From contig CADECY010000050.1 in the NCBI GenBank assembly GCA_902825945.1, positions 1-57,738 of the forward strand: a stretch of DNA of 57,738 nucleotides, in the 5' to 3' direction. Both the position numbers and the translations under genes were made by a program. Below the pieces are notes generated by a model that made no database searches, had not been told where the DNA came from, and saw only the letters and a list, made by a program, of their open reading frames with translations. The DNA is from an uncultured Acidobacteriota bacterium (GTDB lineage Bacteria; Acidobacteriota; Terriglobia; Bryobacterales; Bryobacteraceae). Below are positions 45,080-53,174 of the stretch, in pieces. Within the stretch, counting starts at the first letter, position 1. The number at the start of each line of letters is the position of its first letter.

Positions 45080-46123
45080 GTGAAGCCCGCACTCGCCATT
45101 GCCGCGGCGTTCTGCGCCCTTGCGGCCGAACGATACATCGCGATCGATAACGTTTGCGCTTGGCCCAACGTCAAGATGCTGGCCGATGGCACCCTGGTGG
45201 CCGTGATCTTCAACCAGCCTGGACACGGCGGGATGGAAGGTGACATCGAAGCGTGGACGAGCCGCGATGGCGGCAAGATCTGGAAGCTCGGCGGTACTCC
45301 GGCACCGCATGAGCCGCGAACCCTTCGCCTCAATCACGCCGCCGGGCTCGCCCATGACGGATCGCTAGTGGTGCTCGCGTCCGGCCGTGTGCTCGAACAA
45401 CGGACCGATATCTGGCTGCCCGTTCTCGTCTCGCGCTCGAACGATGGCGCCAAGACCTGGACCCGGTCGGAGAAATTGACGCTCCCGGCCGGTGTCGACT
45501 ACCTGATTCCCTTCGGCGACATCGTGCAATTGCCGGGCCAGCGGCTGGCCGCGTCCTTTTATCACGATCACCGTTTTCGCGCGGCCGGAAACAAATCCGA
45601 AGCACCGCGTGGCCCCCGCCGCGGCTCCGCCTACGTTCTGTTCAGCGAAGACGACGGACTCAGTTGGGGCGGCGGCGTTCTGCTCGGCAAGGACGACTAC
45701 AACGAAACCACTCTCCTCCGGCTCAGCCCCAATCGAATGCTGGCCGCCGCCCGGACCTACGGAGACGCGCATCTCGACCTGCTGGTGTCGGAAGACGAGG
45801 GGCGAACCTGGACCAAGCAAGGTCCGGTGAGCATGCCCTCGCAGCATCCGGCGAGCCTGCTGCGCTTGAACGACGGGCGAGTCCTGCTGACGTACGGAAT
45901 CCGCGAGCGCGGCAATCGCGCGGTGGCGGTGCGGGTCAGTTCGGACGAGGGCCGGACCTGGGGCGCGCCCTGGCCGATCGCATCATTTGCCGGATCGAAA
46001 GATCACGGATATCCGTCGGCGGTGCAACTCGCGGATGGCACGGTCGTGACGGCTTGGTACACGAGCGCGATCGAGGGGCACCAGCGTTATCACATGGGCG
46101 TGCTTCGCTGGAAGCTGGAGTAG
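45080..46123 (+). CDS. exported sialidase/BNR-repeat family protein
   Basis: Protein of 347 residues. GTG 45080, 3 bp after the adaptor stop, gives a leader (MKPALAIAAAFCALAAE). A six-bladed propeller is indicated by five Asp-boxes: SRDGGKIW, SNDGAKTW, SEDDGLSW, SEDEGRTW and SSDEGRTW. Members include exo-alpha-sialidases and many glycan-binding or -cleaving relatives. The arginine triad of true sialidases cannot be confirmed by eye, so glycan activity in general is safer than sialidase. It may be cotranscribed with the adaptor. Confidence 0.87.
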   Translation: MKPALAIAAAFCALAAERYIAIDNVCAWPNVKMLADGTLVAVIFNQPGHGGMEGDIEAWTSRDGGKIWKLGGTPAPHEPRTLRLNHAAGLAHDGSLVVLASGRVLEQRTDIWLPVLVSRSNDGAKTWTRSEKLTLPAGVDYLIPFGDIVQLPGQRLAASFYHDHRFRAAGNKSEAPRGPRRGSAYVLFSEDDGLSWGGGVLLGKDDYNETTLLRLSPNRMLAAARTYGDAHLDLLVSEDEGRTWTKQGPVSMPSQHPASLLRLNDGRVLLTYGIRERGNRAVAVRVSSDEGRTWGAPWPIASFAGSKDHGYPSAVQLADGTVVTAWYTSAIEGHQRYHMGVLRWKLE

Positions 46124-46602
46124 GCGGCTGCTCTTGGTTAGTTACTTTTCGGAGCAAGATTTTGGCGCCGGAGAGTAGTTGGCTAGCGAGTCCCGTTGAC
46201 GTCCCCCGCTCCGTGTTCTGGGAATCCCAAGTCGTTTGCCCAGCCTGCCCAGCCTATACTGGCGCAGCAGTTGCTCCACGCCCTCCGGCAGACCAATTTC
46301 TTCATAGGGATTGTGCGCGAGTGTCTGTCGGCGTTTGGCTGTCAGGCGTGCGGGAAATCGTCGAATTGATCGACGCCTTTGGTGGAGCCACCGAGGTCCG
46401 GCCCGCCACGGCCAACACGATAGGACACTTCCGATGTGGCAGGCCGAAATTGTAGTCCAGTAGAAGAAAGGTCACAGCGGAGACGGCGGCCCGCCACTGC
46501 CGACATGTGTGCGCGTGTGTCGATGTCGATGTTATCATGCTCGAGAGCATCTACCGAGGGAAGCCTCGCCGGGTCACAGGCCACTCGTGATAACCTCAAC
46601 CG
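46124..46602. other. intergenic region without a confident gene
   Basis: Frames on both strands are open in places, but none has a convincing start and domain. A minus-strand segment around 46245-46320 reads NPYEEIGLPEGVEQLLRQY, which looks protein-like and could be a gene remnant. A TAACCT hexamer at 46591-46596 precedes the next start. The sequence is less codon-biased than its surroundings, and the neighbouring UbiA-like gene is frameshifted. Confidence 0.45.
46591..46596 (+). promoter_or_regulatory. candidate -10 TAACCT before UbiA-like gene
   Basis: TAACCT, 6 nt before ATG 46603, no SD between. Confidence 0.3.
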
Positions 46603-47480
46603 ATGGCTCTGAGGTCGTCCAACATCGCTCGGGATGCGGTGATGACCCTCGGGCGCTTCGGACTCCTGATCGCAGCCAGCGCCCTCAGCCTCGTGGCGTT
46701 TGGCGCACACGTGAGTGGAGCACCCCTGCGGGGCTTGCATCTCTTTGGTGCCTTCGCGTGCGTCTTCTTGTCTACAACCTCGACCACACTGCTGGCGGTG
46801 GCGAGGACAAAGAGCACACCGGGCGCGTGGCGTTCGTACGGCGCTTCCGGTATCCTCTTTCGATAGCGACCATCGCCGTGCCGCTGGCGTACGCCGGGCT
46901 TGCGATGGCGCTCGAGCCACATAGCCTCTTCTATGGACTGCCTTGCGTCGCTGGCGTGTTCATCTACTCACTGCCGACGTTGCCACTGGGGCGGTACAGA
47001 CGGATCAAGAACATCCCTCTGGCGAAGAACGTGTACGTTCCCGCGCTGTGGACGACGCTTCTGATGTTTTCCGAGCCGTGGCGCTCGTCCGACGCGTTGT
47101 GGCCGACTTGCATCACTCTGACGTCTCTCTTCGTCTTTGCCCGTATCTTCATCGGGGTGCTCGCTAACGACCTGCGTGACGCACACGGCGATGCGGCTGC
47201 GGACTTGGTCACCTCGACCCACGTGCTCGGACCGATGACAGTCATCCGCCTCGGCGACGCGATCAACGTCGCGAGCGCGGGCCTCGTGGCAGCGCTGGCG
47301 TACCTGCGTCACGAGCCAATCTTGTGGCTGCTGTGGGCGGGGTGTATCTACAGCAGCCGGTTGATGCGCGCTTTGGCGCGCGCGACCACCACTGAAGAGA
47401 AGGAGTGGGTCGGGGAGATCTGGGACTTCGAGTACCTCGCAATCGGAGCCGTGGCGCTGCTCGGAGAGCGCGTCGGATGA
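46603..47480 (+). pseudogene. UbiA-like prenyltransferase family gene with a frameshift
   Basis: The first ~60 codons (VMTLGRFGLLIAASALSLVA, GLHLFGAFACVFL) are in one frame. From about 46775 the protein continues in another frame: VYNLDHTAGGGEDKEHTGR, SLFYGLPCVAGVFIYSLPTL, RRIKNIPLAKNVYVPALW, FIGVLANDLRDAHGDAAADL and AYLRHEPILWLLWAG. The NLDHTAGGGEDKEH and NDLRDAHGDAAAD segments match the two aspartate-rich motifs of UbiA-type membrane prenyltransferases. Joining them needs a one-base insertion near CTTCTTGTCTACAAC. This could be a real mutation, programmed slippage or an assembly error. If whole it would be a ~290-residue membrane enzyme; the substrate is unknown. Confidence 0.65.
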
Positions 47481-47699
47481 GGGCACCAGATCGTCGGTGC
47501 CTCATTGTTCATGGCCCGGACGTAGCAATGGCGCCGACTCATCGTGCAATAGTCTGGCTGCGAAACGCTACGTGCACCGGCGGTACGCAACGCGTCTGAG
47601 TCAGAGACTCGAAAGCGCACAGGCCACGAAGCGCGGCTCCAGGGTCCACGAACACGTAGCCGGTGGGGCGCCGTAGCGAGTCCGTCGTGCGTGTGTTCC
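47481..47699. other. intergenic region, nothing recognised
   Basis: No gene, repeat or convincing hairpin terminator was seen between the UbiA-like remnant and the converging receptor gene. Confidence 0.4.
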
Positions 47700-50600
47700 T
47701 CAGAAATAGAGCTTCATCCCGAACTGAACCACGCGCATCGGCAACCGCAGCGAGCGGCTCTCCGCCATTCGCGGTGCGTCGGGAATCACCGAGTCGAGTG
47801 TCGCGAACCCGATTCCCGACGGCTCGCCGAACTGCGGCGTGTTCGAGATGTTGAAGAACTCGGCGCGGAACTGCAGGCGGCCCGCCTCACCGAGAGGCGT
47901 GATCTTCCAGTTCTTGTAGAGCGACAGGTCTACGTTGCGCTGTCCGGGTGAGACGAGCGGCATGTTGCCCGAGTTGCCGTAGTGGCACAGGTCGAGCCGG
48001 TTCGGAATGTTGCAATCGGTGCGGCGGAAGGCCGTGGGATCGTACCATCGCTCGCGAACTGCCTGTCCGAACAGACGCCCGTCGGCAACGCGATCGGGAC
48101 GGGTTCCGCTCCCGGTGTTGAGATTTCCGCCCGCGACGTTGAACGGGAAGCCGGTGCGCAGCGTGAGAATTCCATTCATCTGCCATCCGGCGAGCAGCAC
48201 GCCGGCCGCGCCCTTGAAGCGATTCAGGAAAGGCATCTCGTAGACGTAGTGCAGCACCGCGTTGTGGGTCACGTCGAACGGATAGCGCATCCGGTCGGAC
48301 CGGCGGTCACGCGGATTCTGATAGGTGAATCCGCCGTTGCGCTCATAGCCTTCGCCGATCGCCTTCGAGTAGACATACGAAAGTCCGGCCGTGAGGCCCG
48401 ATGAATAGCGCTTCTCGACGCTCGTCTGCAGGCCGTGATAAGAGCCGTTGGCGTAGCTGTCGAGATAGCGGATCTCGCCGAGCCCACGCGCGATGTTGCC
48501 TTCGCCCTGGGCGAGATAGGCTTGCCAGGGGCGGCGTGCGTTGACATCGGTGTTCGGTGAGGGATCGGGGTTGTTGAAGTTCGAGATGTTGTTGTCGAGG
48601 TGGCTGGTCTTGCTGCCGATGTAGCTCACCGTCAGGAACGTCTGGAACGGGAGGCTGCGCTGGATGTCGAAACTCCACTGCACGTGGTTCGAATTCTTAT
48701 TGTCGGGCGCGAGCGAAATCAGGTTCGCGCGAGCCGGCGCGGTACCCTGTCCGGGGAACAGGTTCTGGAGAGTGAGCACATCGGTGCCCGCTCGAATTCG
48801 CCTCGTTTGGATGTTGTAATTCTGGCCCGCATACGAGAACGGAATCACCTGCGCGACGTCGGTTACCTGGTTGTAGTTGAGCGCCGCGCCGTAAGGAGGC
48901 TGGCGGCCGAGGATCTGGTAGTTGTCGAGCTGCTGCGCGTTCACGAACCAGCCGAACCCCGAGCGGATCACCCACTTGTCTGTGGCACGATAGGCGAGCC
49001 CGAGGCGCGGCATGAAGTAGCGGTTGTCACTTTGCGCGAGTGCCGCCTTTTCCCGAATTCCAGGAACGAGCGTCGGCAGGCGGCGCCCGTCGGCCGCCGT
49101 GCCGAGAACATCCAGGCGCAGCGATCGCAGCACGCCATCCGGATCGGTGGGGATCTGGAAGAAGTCCCAACGGATGCCCGCGTTGAAGGTCAGCTTGCGC
49201 GACACCTTCCAGTTATCGAGGAAGTAGGCGCTCCAGCGGTTGGCTTGGGGCGTGCGAAGGGGCTTGCCTTCGGGCGTCGTGGAACCGTTCGGATATCCCA
49301 TCAGCCAGCCCGCGAGATTGTATCCGCCGGGGCAGCATGAAACGACGCCGCGCGGATTGTTCGCGGCGCGGATGCCCACGCTCACCCGGCGGAACTCCCC
49401 GCCCGCCTTGAACGAGTGCGCGCCGCGATTCATCGAGAGATTGTTCGCGATCTGGTAGATGCGATCCTCGTTGAAACTCGAGCCGGAAACGTCACGGTCG
49501 CCGGGAATGATCGTGGTGGGCAGTCCGATCTCGTCGCCCTTCAACACACGGTTGTTGTCGCTCGATACGCGAAACGGGCCGATTCCTGTCTGGTCGATGT
49601 CGAAGTTCGTCCCGGTTCGTGGATTCTGAAAATCCCAATCAGCCGTGTTGCGGCCGAAGCGGAATTCGTTGAGCGTGCGCTCGCTGAACAGGTGGATGTG
49701 CTGGAAGGCCAGATTCGACGCGGGTGCGGCGCCGGTCAATCCCAGGTTCGGATTGAGGTCCTCCTGATTGATGCTTGTGCGGTCCGCCGCATAACGAACG
49801 AAGATTTTGTCCTCGGCGCGGAAGGTGTGATCGAACCGCATGAAGTATTGGTTCGACGTGGTCTGGTCCGGCACCGACGCGCGGACGTTGATGTCGAGGA
49901 TATCCGCTGGCTGGAACTGCGGGAGCGGCTGATATTTGTTGATGTAATCCTGCGCGGGCTTGTAGATGCGGCTCGGCGGAATGATGTTGGTGATGCGGCC
50001 CGTGTTGTCGCGGAACGGATCGCCAGTCAGCGGATCGTGAATGATGATTGGCGCGCGAATCGGCCGTCCATCGCGAACGAGCGGCGTCAGCAGCGAAGAG
50101 AAGTCGCCGCGGCGGAACGCTTCCGGAAACCAATTCGCCTCGCGCACGTTTTCGATCGTCTGGCGGAGGCCTTCATAGTTGAAGCTCCAAAAGGTCTTGT
50201 TGCGCCCGTCGTACATCTTCGGCACGTATACCGGACCGCCGGCGAACACGCCGAACTGATTCCGGCGCAGCCGGTTCTTCTCGCGCCGATCCTGGCCGGG
50301 GAGAAGTCCGAGGTTGAGGAAGTAGTTTTCGGCCGCGAGCTTGTCGTTGCGAAGGAACTCGAAGAGCGTGCCGCGGAGTTGATTGGTGCCCGACTTGAGC
50401 GCGATCTGCACCACCGCACCGTTGTTCTGACCGTACTCCGCCGAGTAGGAACTCGTCTGGACCTTGAATTCTTCGATCGCGTCGATCGACGGCGTGAAGA
50501 TCATCACGTTCACTCGGGAATTGGCGGCAGTTACGCCGTCGAGCGAGATCTGCTGGTTGTTCTCGCGCTGTCCGTTCGCGGTGAGCGCGACCGAACGGCC

Positions 50601-51119
50601 CGGGATCGGACTGCCGGCGCTTCCATCGAGCCCTTGCCGCAATCCGAACTGCACGCCCGGCGTAAGCACGGCGAGAGTAGCGATGTTGCGCCCGTTGAGT
50701 GGAAGCTCGACGATCCGCTTGTTGTCGATCACCTGGCCGACGGATGCGTCCTCGGTTTTCAACTGCACGGTCGCGGCCTGGACCTCGATCGTCTCTTTGG
50801 TGTTGCCTACCGCCAGCAGGAAATCCACGCGGACCTTCTGCTGGAGTTGGAGCCGGATCCCGGTTTTTTCCTGCGTCTGAAAGCCTTGCATCTCGGCCGT
50901 GACGGTGTAGTTACCGATCTCGATCAGCGGGAACGAATAGTCGCCAGTCGCGGCGGTTGTGGCGGTGCGCCGCTCGCCGGTATCGGTGCGGAGCAGCGTG
51001 ACCCGGGCTCCGGAGACAACGGCTCGAGTGGAATCGGTGATCGTGCCGAGAATTTCAGTGGACGTGGTTTGCGCAAAGGCTGTGGCGCAGAGCGATAGCA
51101 ACAGGGCGAAGCGGACCAT
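47700..51119 (-). CDS. Oar-like TonB-dependent receptor with CarboxypepD-regulatory domain (1)
   Basis: Protein of 1,139 residues. ATG 51119 is chosen for the leader (MVRFALLLSLCATAFAQ). A carboxypeptidase-regulatory-like beta domain covers about 20-105 (ILGTITDSTRAVVSGARVTL, TAATGDYSFPLIEIGNYTV). The plug domain has the family motif IVELPLNGRNIATLAVLTPG and GTNQLRGTLFEFLRNDKL. The barrel ends in FGMKLYF. Such proteins move large or unknown substrates across the outer membrane with TonB energy and are highly duplicated in Acidobacteria. TAAGCT lies 7 nt before the ATG. The gene is divergent from the small beta-rich protein at 51191. The substrate cannot be inferred. Confidence 0.92.
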   Translation of the reverse strand: MVRFALLLSLCATAFAQTTSTEILGTITDSTRAVVSGARVTLLRTDTGERRTATTAATGDYSFPLIEIGNYTVTAEMQGFQTQEKTGIRLQLQQKVRVDFLLAVGNTKETIEVQAATVQLKTEDASVGQVIDNKRIVELPLNGRNIATLAVLTPGVQFGLRQGLDGSAGSPIPGRSVALTANGQRENNQQISLDGVTAANSRVNVMIFTPSIDAIEEFKVQTSSYSAEYGQNNGAVVQIALKSGTNQLRGTLFEFLRNDKLAAENYFLNLGLLPGQDRREKNRLRRNQFGVFAGGPVYVPKMYDGRNKTFWSFNYEGLRQTIENVREANWFPEAFRRGDFSSLLTPLVRDGRPIRAPIIIHDPLTGDPFRDNTGRITNIIPPSRIYKPAQDYINKYQPLPQFQPADILDINVRASVPDQTTSNQYFMRFDHTFRAEDKIFVRYAADRTSINQEDLNPNLGLTGAAPASNLAFQHIHLFSERTLNEFRFGRNTADWDFQNPRTGTNFDIDQTGIGPFRVSSDNNRVLKGDEIGLPTTIIPGDRDVSGSSFNEDRIYQIANNLSMNRGAHSFKAGGEFRRVSVGIRAANNPRGVVSCCPGGYNLAGWLMGYPNGSTTPEGKPLRTPQANRWSAYFLDNWKVSRKLTFNAGIRWDFFQIPTDPDGVLRSLRLDVLGTAADGRRLPTLVPGIREKAALAQSDNRYFMPRLGLAYRATDKWVIRSGFGWFVNAQQLDNYQILGRQPPYGAALNYNQVTDVAQVIPFSYAGQNYNIQTRRIRAGTDVLTLQNLFPGQGTAPARANLISLAPDNKNSNHVQWSFDIQRSLPFQTFLTVSYIGSKTSHLDNNISNFNNPDPSPNTDVNARRPWQAYLAQGEGNIARGLGEIRYLDSYANGSYHGLQTSVEKRYSSGLTAGLSYVYSKAIGEGYERNGGFTYQNPRDRRSDRMRYPFDVTHNAVLHYVYEMPFLNRFKGAAGVLLAGWQMNGILTLRTGFPFNVAGGNLNTGSGTRPDRVADGRLFGQAVRERWYDPTAFRRTDCNIPNRLDLCHYGNSGNMPLVSPGQRNVDLSLYKNWKITPLGEAGRLQFRAEFFNISNTPQFGEPSGIGFATLDSVIPDAPRMAESRSLRLPMRVVQFGMKLYF

Positions 51120-51126
51120 GGGAGTC

Positions 51127-51132
51127 AGCTTA
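51127..51132 (-). promoter_or_regulatory. candidate -10 TAAGCT before receptor 1
   Basis: Minus-strand TAAGCT, 7 nt before ATG 51119. Part of the TANNNT pattern. Confidence 0.3.
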
Positions 51133-51190
51133 TCACCGATGTCACCATCTTGCGGGATCTTCCGCTTCTTGAACAGAGGTCTTTCCACAC

Positions 51191-52012
51191 ATGAAAATCG
51201 ACAAACTCACGCGTCTTTCGATGTTGTTGCTGAGCATAGCCGGAATCGCGCCCGCCCAAGCGCCGGTCTCGGGTTTGAGCAAGTATGCATCCGGGGACGG
51301 AGACAAAATGCAGATCGCAATTCCCGGAGGAGCGGGCGCGGCCATCAACGGTAGCAGCACCGGTGCCGCGGGTCCCCTGATCGGATTCCAGGTCTGGAAG
51401 CCGGATGACTACCTGCTTTCGACTTTCTTCACGTTCGCACCTCCACAAGAACTGGCGGGGACGAAGCGCGACTTCGGTTCATTCCTGCTGACTCCTCCGG
51501 GCCGGGGAACCTCGTTTACCTTCGCCGGGAGCAAAGTCCGGGGCATCGGCAAGCACATTTTCGTTGGAGGAGGCGGCCGGGCCGGAATTACGAATACCAC
51601 CTGGAAAGACCTGTCGGATTCGAAAGTGGAGCCGCTTTCCGGGTCGGTGGCGTACTTCAGTCCGAGCCTGATTCTGACGTCCGAGACGTTCCGGACGCCC
51701 GGGAACGGTTCCAACGAGTATCAGTTCGGTCTGCTGACCGGATACGGGGTCCGCCACCTGACCGGCGACCTGTCGCAGCCATCCGCGGCTGCGTTCCGCC
51801 AAAAACTGGTGAACACGGATCGCACGACGCTGCATGGCCTCGAGATCGAGTTTTTCGTTCGTATGAACCAGTTCCGGCCATACTTCCGGTACACGCGATT
51901 TCAATTGAACACCGAGGTGCCGGGACTCTCCGGCGGACAAGTCGTCTTCGGCGTTGACGTGCTTTCGTCGATTTTCCGCACCGAACTCTCCAAACCCAGC
52001 GGTTCGAAGTGA
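51191..52012 (+). CDS. exported beta-rich protein of unknown function
   Basis: Protein of 273 residues with a signal peptide (LSMLLLSIAGIAPAQAPV). The mature part alternates hydrophobic and polar residues with many glycines and aromatics (GPLIGFQVWKPDDYLLSTFF, IFVGGGGRAGITNTTW, FFVRMNQFRPYFRYTRFQL), which suits a small outer-membrane barrel or a beta sandwich, but it does not end in the usual terminal aromatic. It contains no cysteine that I can see. It lies divergently from receptor 1 with 71 bp between starts, and the glycosylase-like gene follows 22 bp later. No family recognised. Confidence 0.7.
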   Translation: MKIDKLTRLSMLLLSIAGIAPAQAPVSGLSKYASGDGDKMQIAIPGGAGAAINGSSTGAAGPLIGFQVWKPDDYLLSTFFTFAPPQELAGTKRDFGSFLLTPPGRGTSFTFAGSKVRGIGKHIFVGGGGRAGITNTTWKDLSDSKVEPLSGSVAYFSPSLILTSETFRTPGNGSNEYQFGLLTGYGVRHLTGDLSQPSAAAFRQKLVNTDRTTLHGLEIEFFVRMNQFRPYFRYTRFQLNTEVPGLSGGQVVFGVDVLSSIFRTELSKPSGSK

Positions 52013-52020
52013 CCCTACGC

Positions 52021-52026
52021 TAGAAT
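52021..52026 (+). promoter_or_regulatory. candidate -10 TAGAAT before YcaQ-like gene
   Basis: TAGAAT, 8 nt before GTG 52035, no SD between. Lies just after the stop of the preceding gene, so this gene may have its own transcript. Confidence 0.4.
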
Positions 52027-52034
52027 CGTCCATC

Positions 52035-53126
52035 GTGGGGGCAACGACTCGAATCGCTCAATTGCGGCGATGGGCCGTACACACGAACTTCCCCATGCTG
52101 GCTGGGCTGAACGAGGCGGTGGAGCGGTTGGGGTTCGTGCAGGCAGACCCGATCCTTTCACCCGCCCGGGCGCAGGATCTGATCCTGAGGCAGCGCGTGG
52201 CGGGATATCGCGTGGACGATCTCGAGGCTCGCTATCCGGAACTGGACGTTGAGGAGGATTTCCTCTATTGCTATGGATTTTCGGCACGCTCGACGTGGTT
52301 GCTGCTGCATCCGAAGAAGGCTCCGCGCCTGAGGGCGATCGAGAGACGGGTTTACGAGATCGTGGGCCGCTCGGGGCAAGTGCATCCGAAAGATTTGGAA
52401 GCGCACCTCGGGGCGAAGCGGTGCGTGAACGCTTGGGGCGGCTATTCGAAGGAGACGACGCGGGCTCTCGAGCAGTTGCACTGGTATGGGCTGCTGCGCG
52501 TGGCCCGGCGCGAGAAGGGAATCCGGGTGTATGAACTGGCGCGGCCGGCAAAATGCGATACGCGGTATTTCGACGAACCGGAGCGATTCCGGCGGCTGCT
52601 GATGAGGGCCGTGACGCTATTTGCGCCCGCCCCGGTTCGTCCGTTCGGACAGGTGTTGCGGCTGATGCAGTATGCCGGAGGGGCGGAACTGACGCGGATG
52701 CGAACGGCTTGGCGGGAACTACTAAAGAGCGGCGAGCTCATCGAAGAGGACGTGGAGGGCGTGCGCTACGTGCTGCCGGCCGCCATGGCAGGGCCACCTC
52801 CGGAATCCGGACCGAAGAGAGTCCGGGCGCTGGCTCCATTCGATCCGCTGGTGTGGGATCGAGCGCGGTTCGAGCATCTGTGGGGATGGACTTATCGGTT
52901 CGAGGCATACACGCCGCCAGCCAAGCGCAAGATGGGCTATTACGCGATGCCGCTGCTGTGGGGCGACGACATGGTGGGTTGGGTGAACGCACGGGTGGAT
53001 TCGGAGAGGGGCCGGATGGAGTCCCAATTGGGTTTCGTGCCGGACCGTTCCGATCGAGGGCGGTTGTTTGGGAAGGCGTGGGAAGAGGAAGAGGCGGCGC
53101 TTGCCCAAGCGCTCGGAACGCGATAG
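52035..53126 (+). CDS. YcaQ/AlkX-like winged-helix DNA glycosylase family protein
   Basis: Protein of 363 residues in the HTH_42/YcaQ family. AlkZ and its relative AlkX (YcaQ) unhook interstrand crosslinks or remove alkylated bases, using a QxQ or QxD catalytic motif. Here the motif is seen as RLGFVQADPI near residue 35 (Q-A-D), at the usual place. Other family elements are ARYPELDVEEDFLYCYGF, WGGYSKETTRALEQLHWYGL (winged helix) and ALAPFDPLVWDRARFEHLWG, followed by a basic YTPPAKRKMGYYAMPLLWGD. GTG 52035 gives the normal N-terminus. The QxD form suggests the AlkX-type branch. Confidence 0.87.
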   Translation: MGATTRIAQLRRWAVHTNFPMLAGLNEAVERLGFVQADPILSPARAQDLILRQRVAGYRVDDLEARYPELDVEEDFLYCYGFSARSTWLLLHPKKAPRLRAIERRVYEIVGRSGQVHPKDLEAHLGAKRCVNAWGGYSKETTRALEQLHWYGLLRVARREKGIRVYELARPAKCDTRYFDEPERFRRLLMRAVTLFAPAPVRPFGQVLRLMQYAGGAELTRMRTAWRELLKSGELIEEDVEGVRYVLPAAMAGPPPESGPKRVRALAPFDPLVWDRARFEHLWGWTYRFEAYTPPAKRKMGYYAMPLLWGDDMVGWVNARVDSERGRMESQLGFVPDRSDRGRLFGKAWEEEEAALAQALGTR

Positions 53127-53137
53127 CAGTCATCGCC

Positions 53138-53167
53138 TTGACACGCCCGCCGCGAGTGAGATAGAAG
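53138..53167 (+). promoter_or_regulatory. promoter of receptor 2: TTGACA - 18 bp - TAGAAG
   Basis: A perfect -35 TTGACA at 53138-53143 and TAGAAG at 53162-53167, 7 nt before ATG 53175. Transcription would begin at or next to the ATG, so the mRNA is probably leaderless. Confidence 0.55.
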
Positions 53168-53174
53168 TCTCGAC

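Noticed and set aside
47500..47660. Protein-like frame (LAAKRYVHRRYATRL) as an IS remnant
   Set aside because: Too short and without a match to a known transposase start; chance is likely.
49416..51098. 560-codon plus-strand frame within receptor 1
   Set aside because: Antisense shadow of the receptor.
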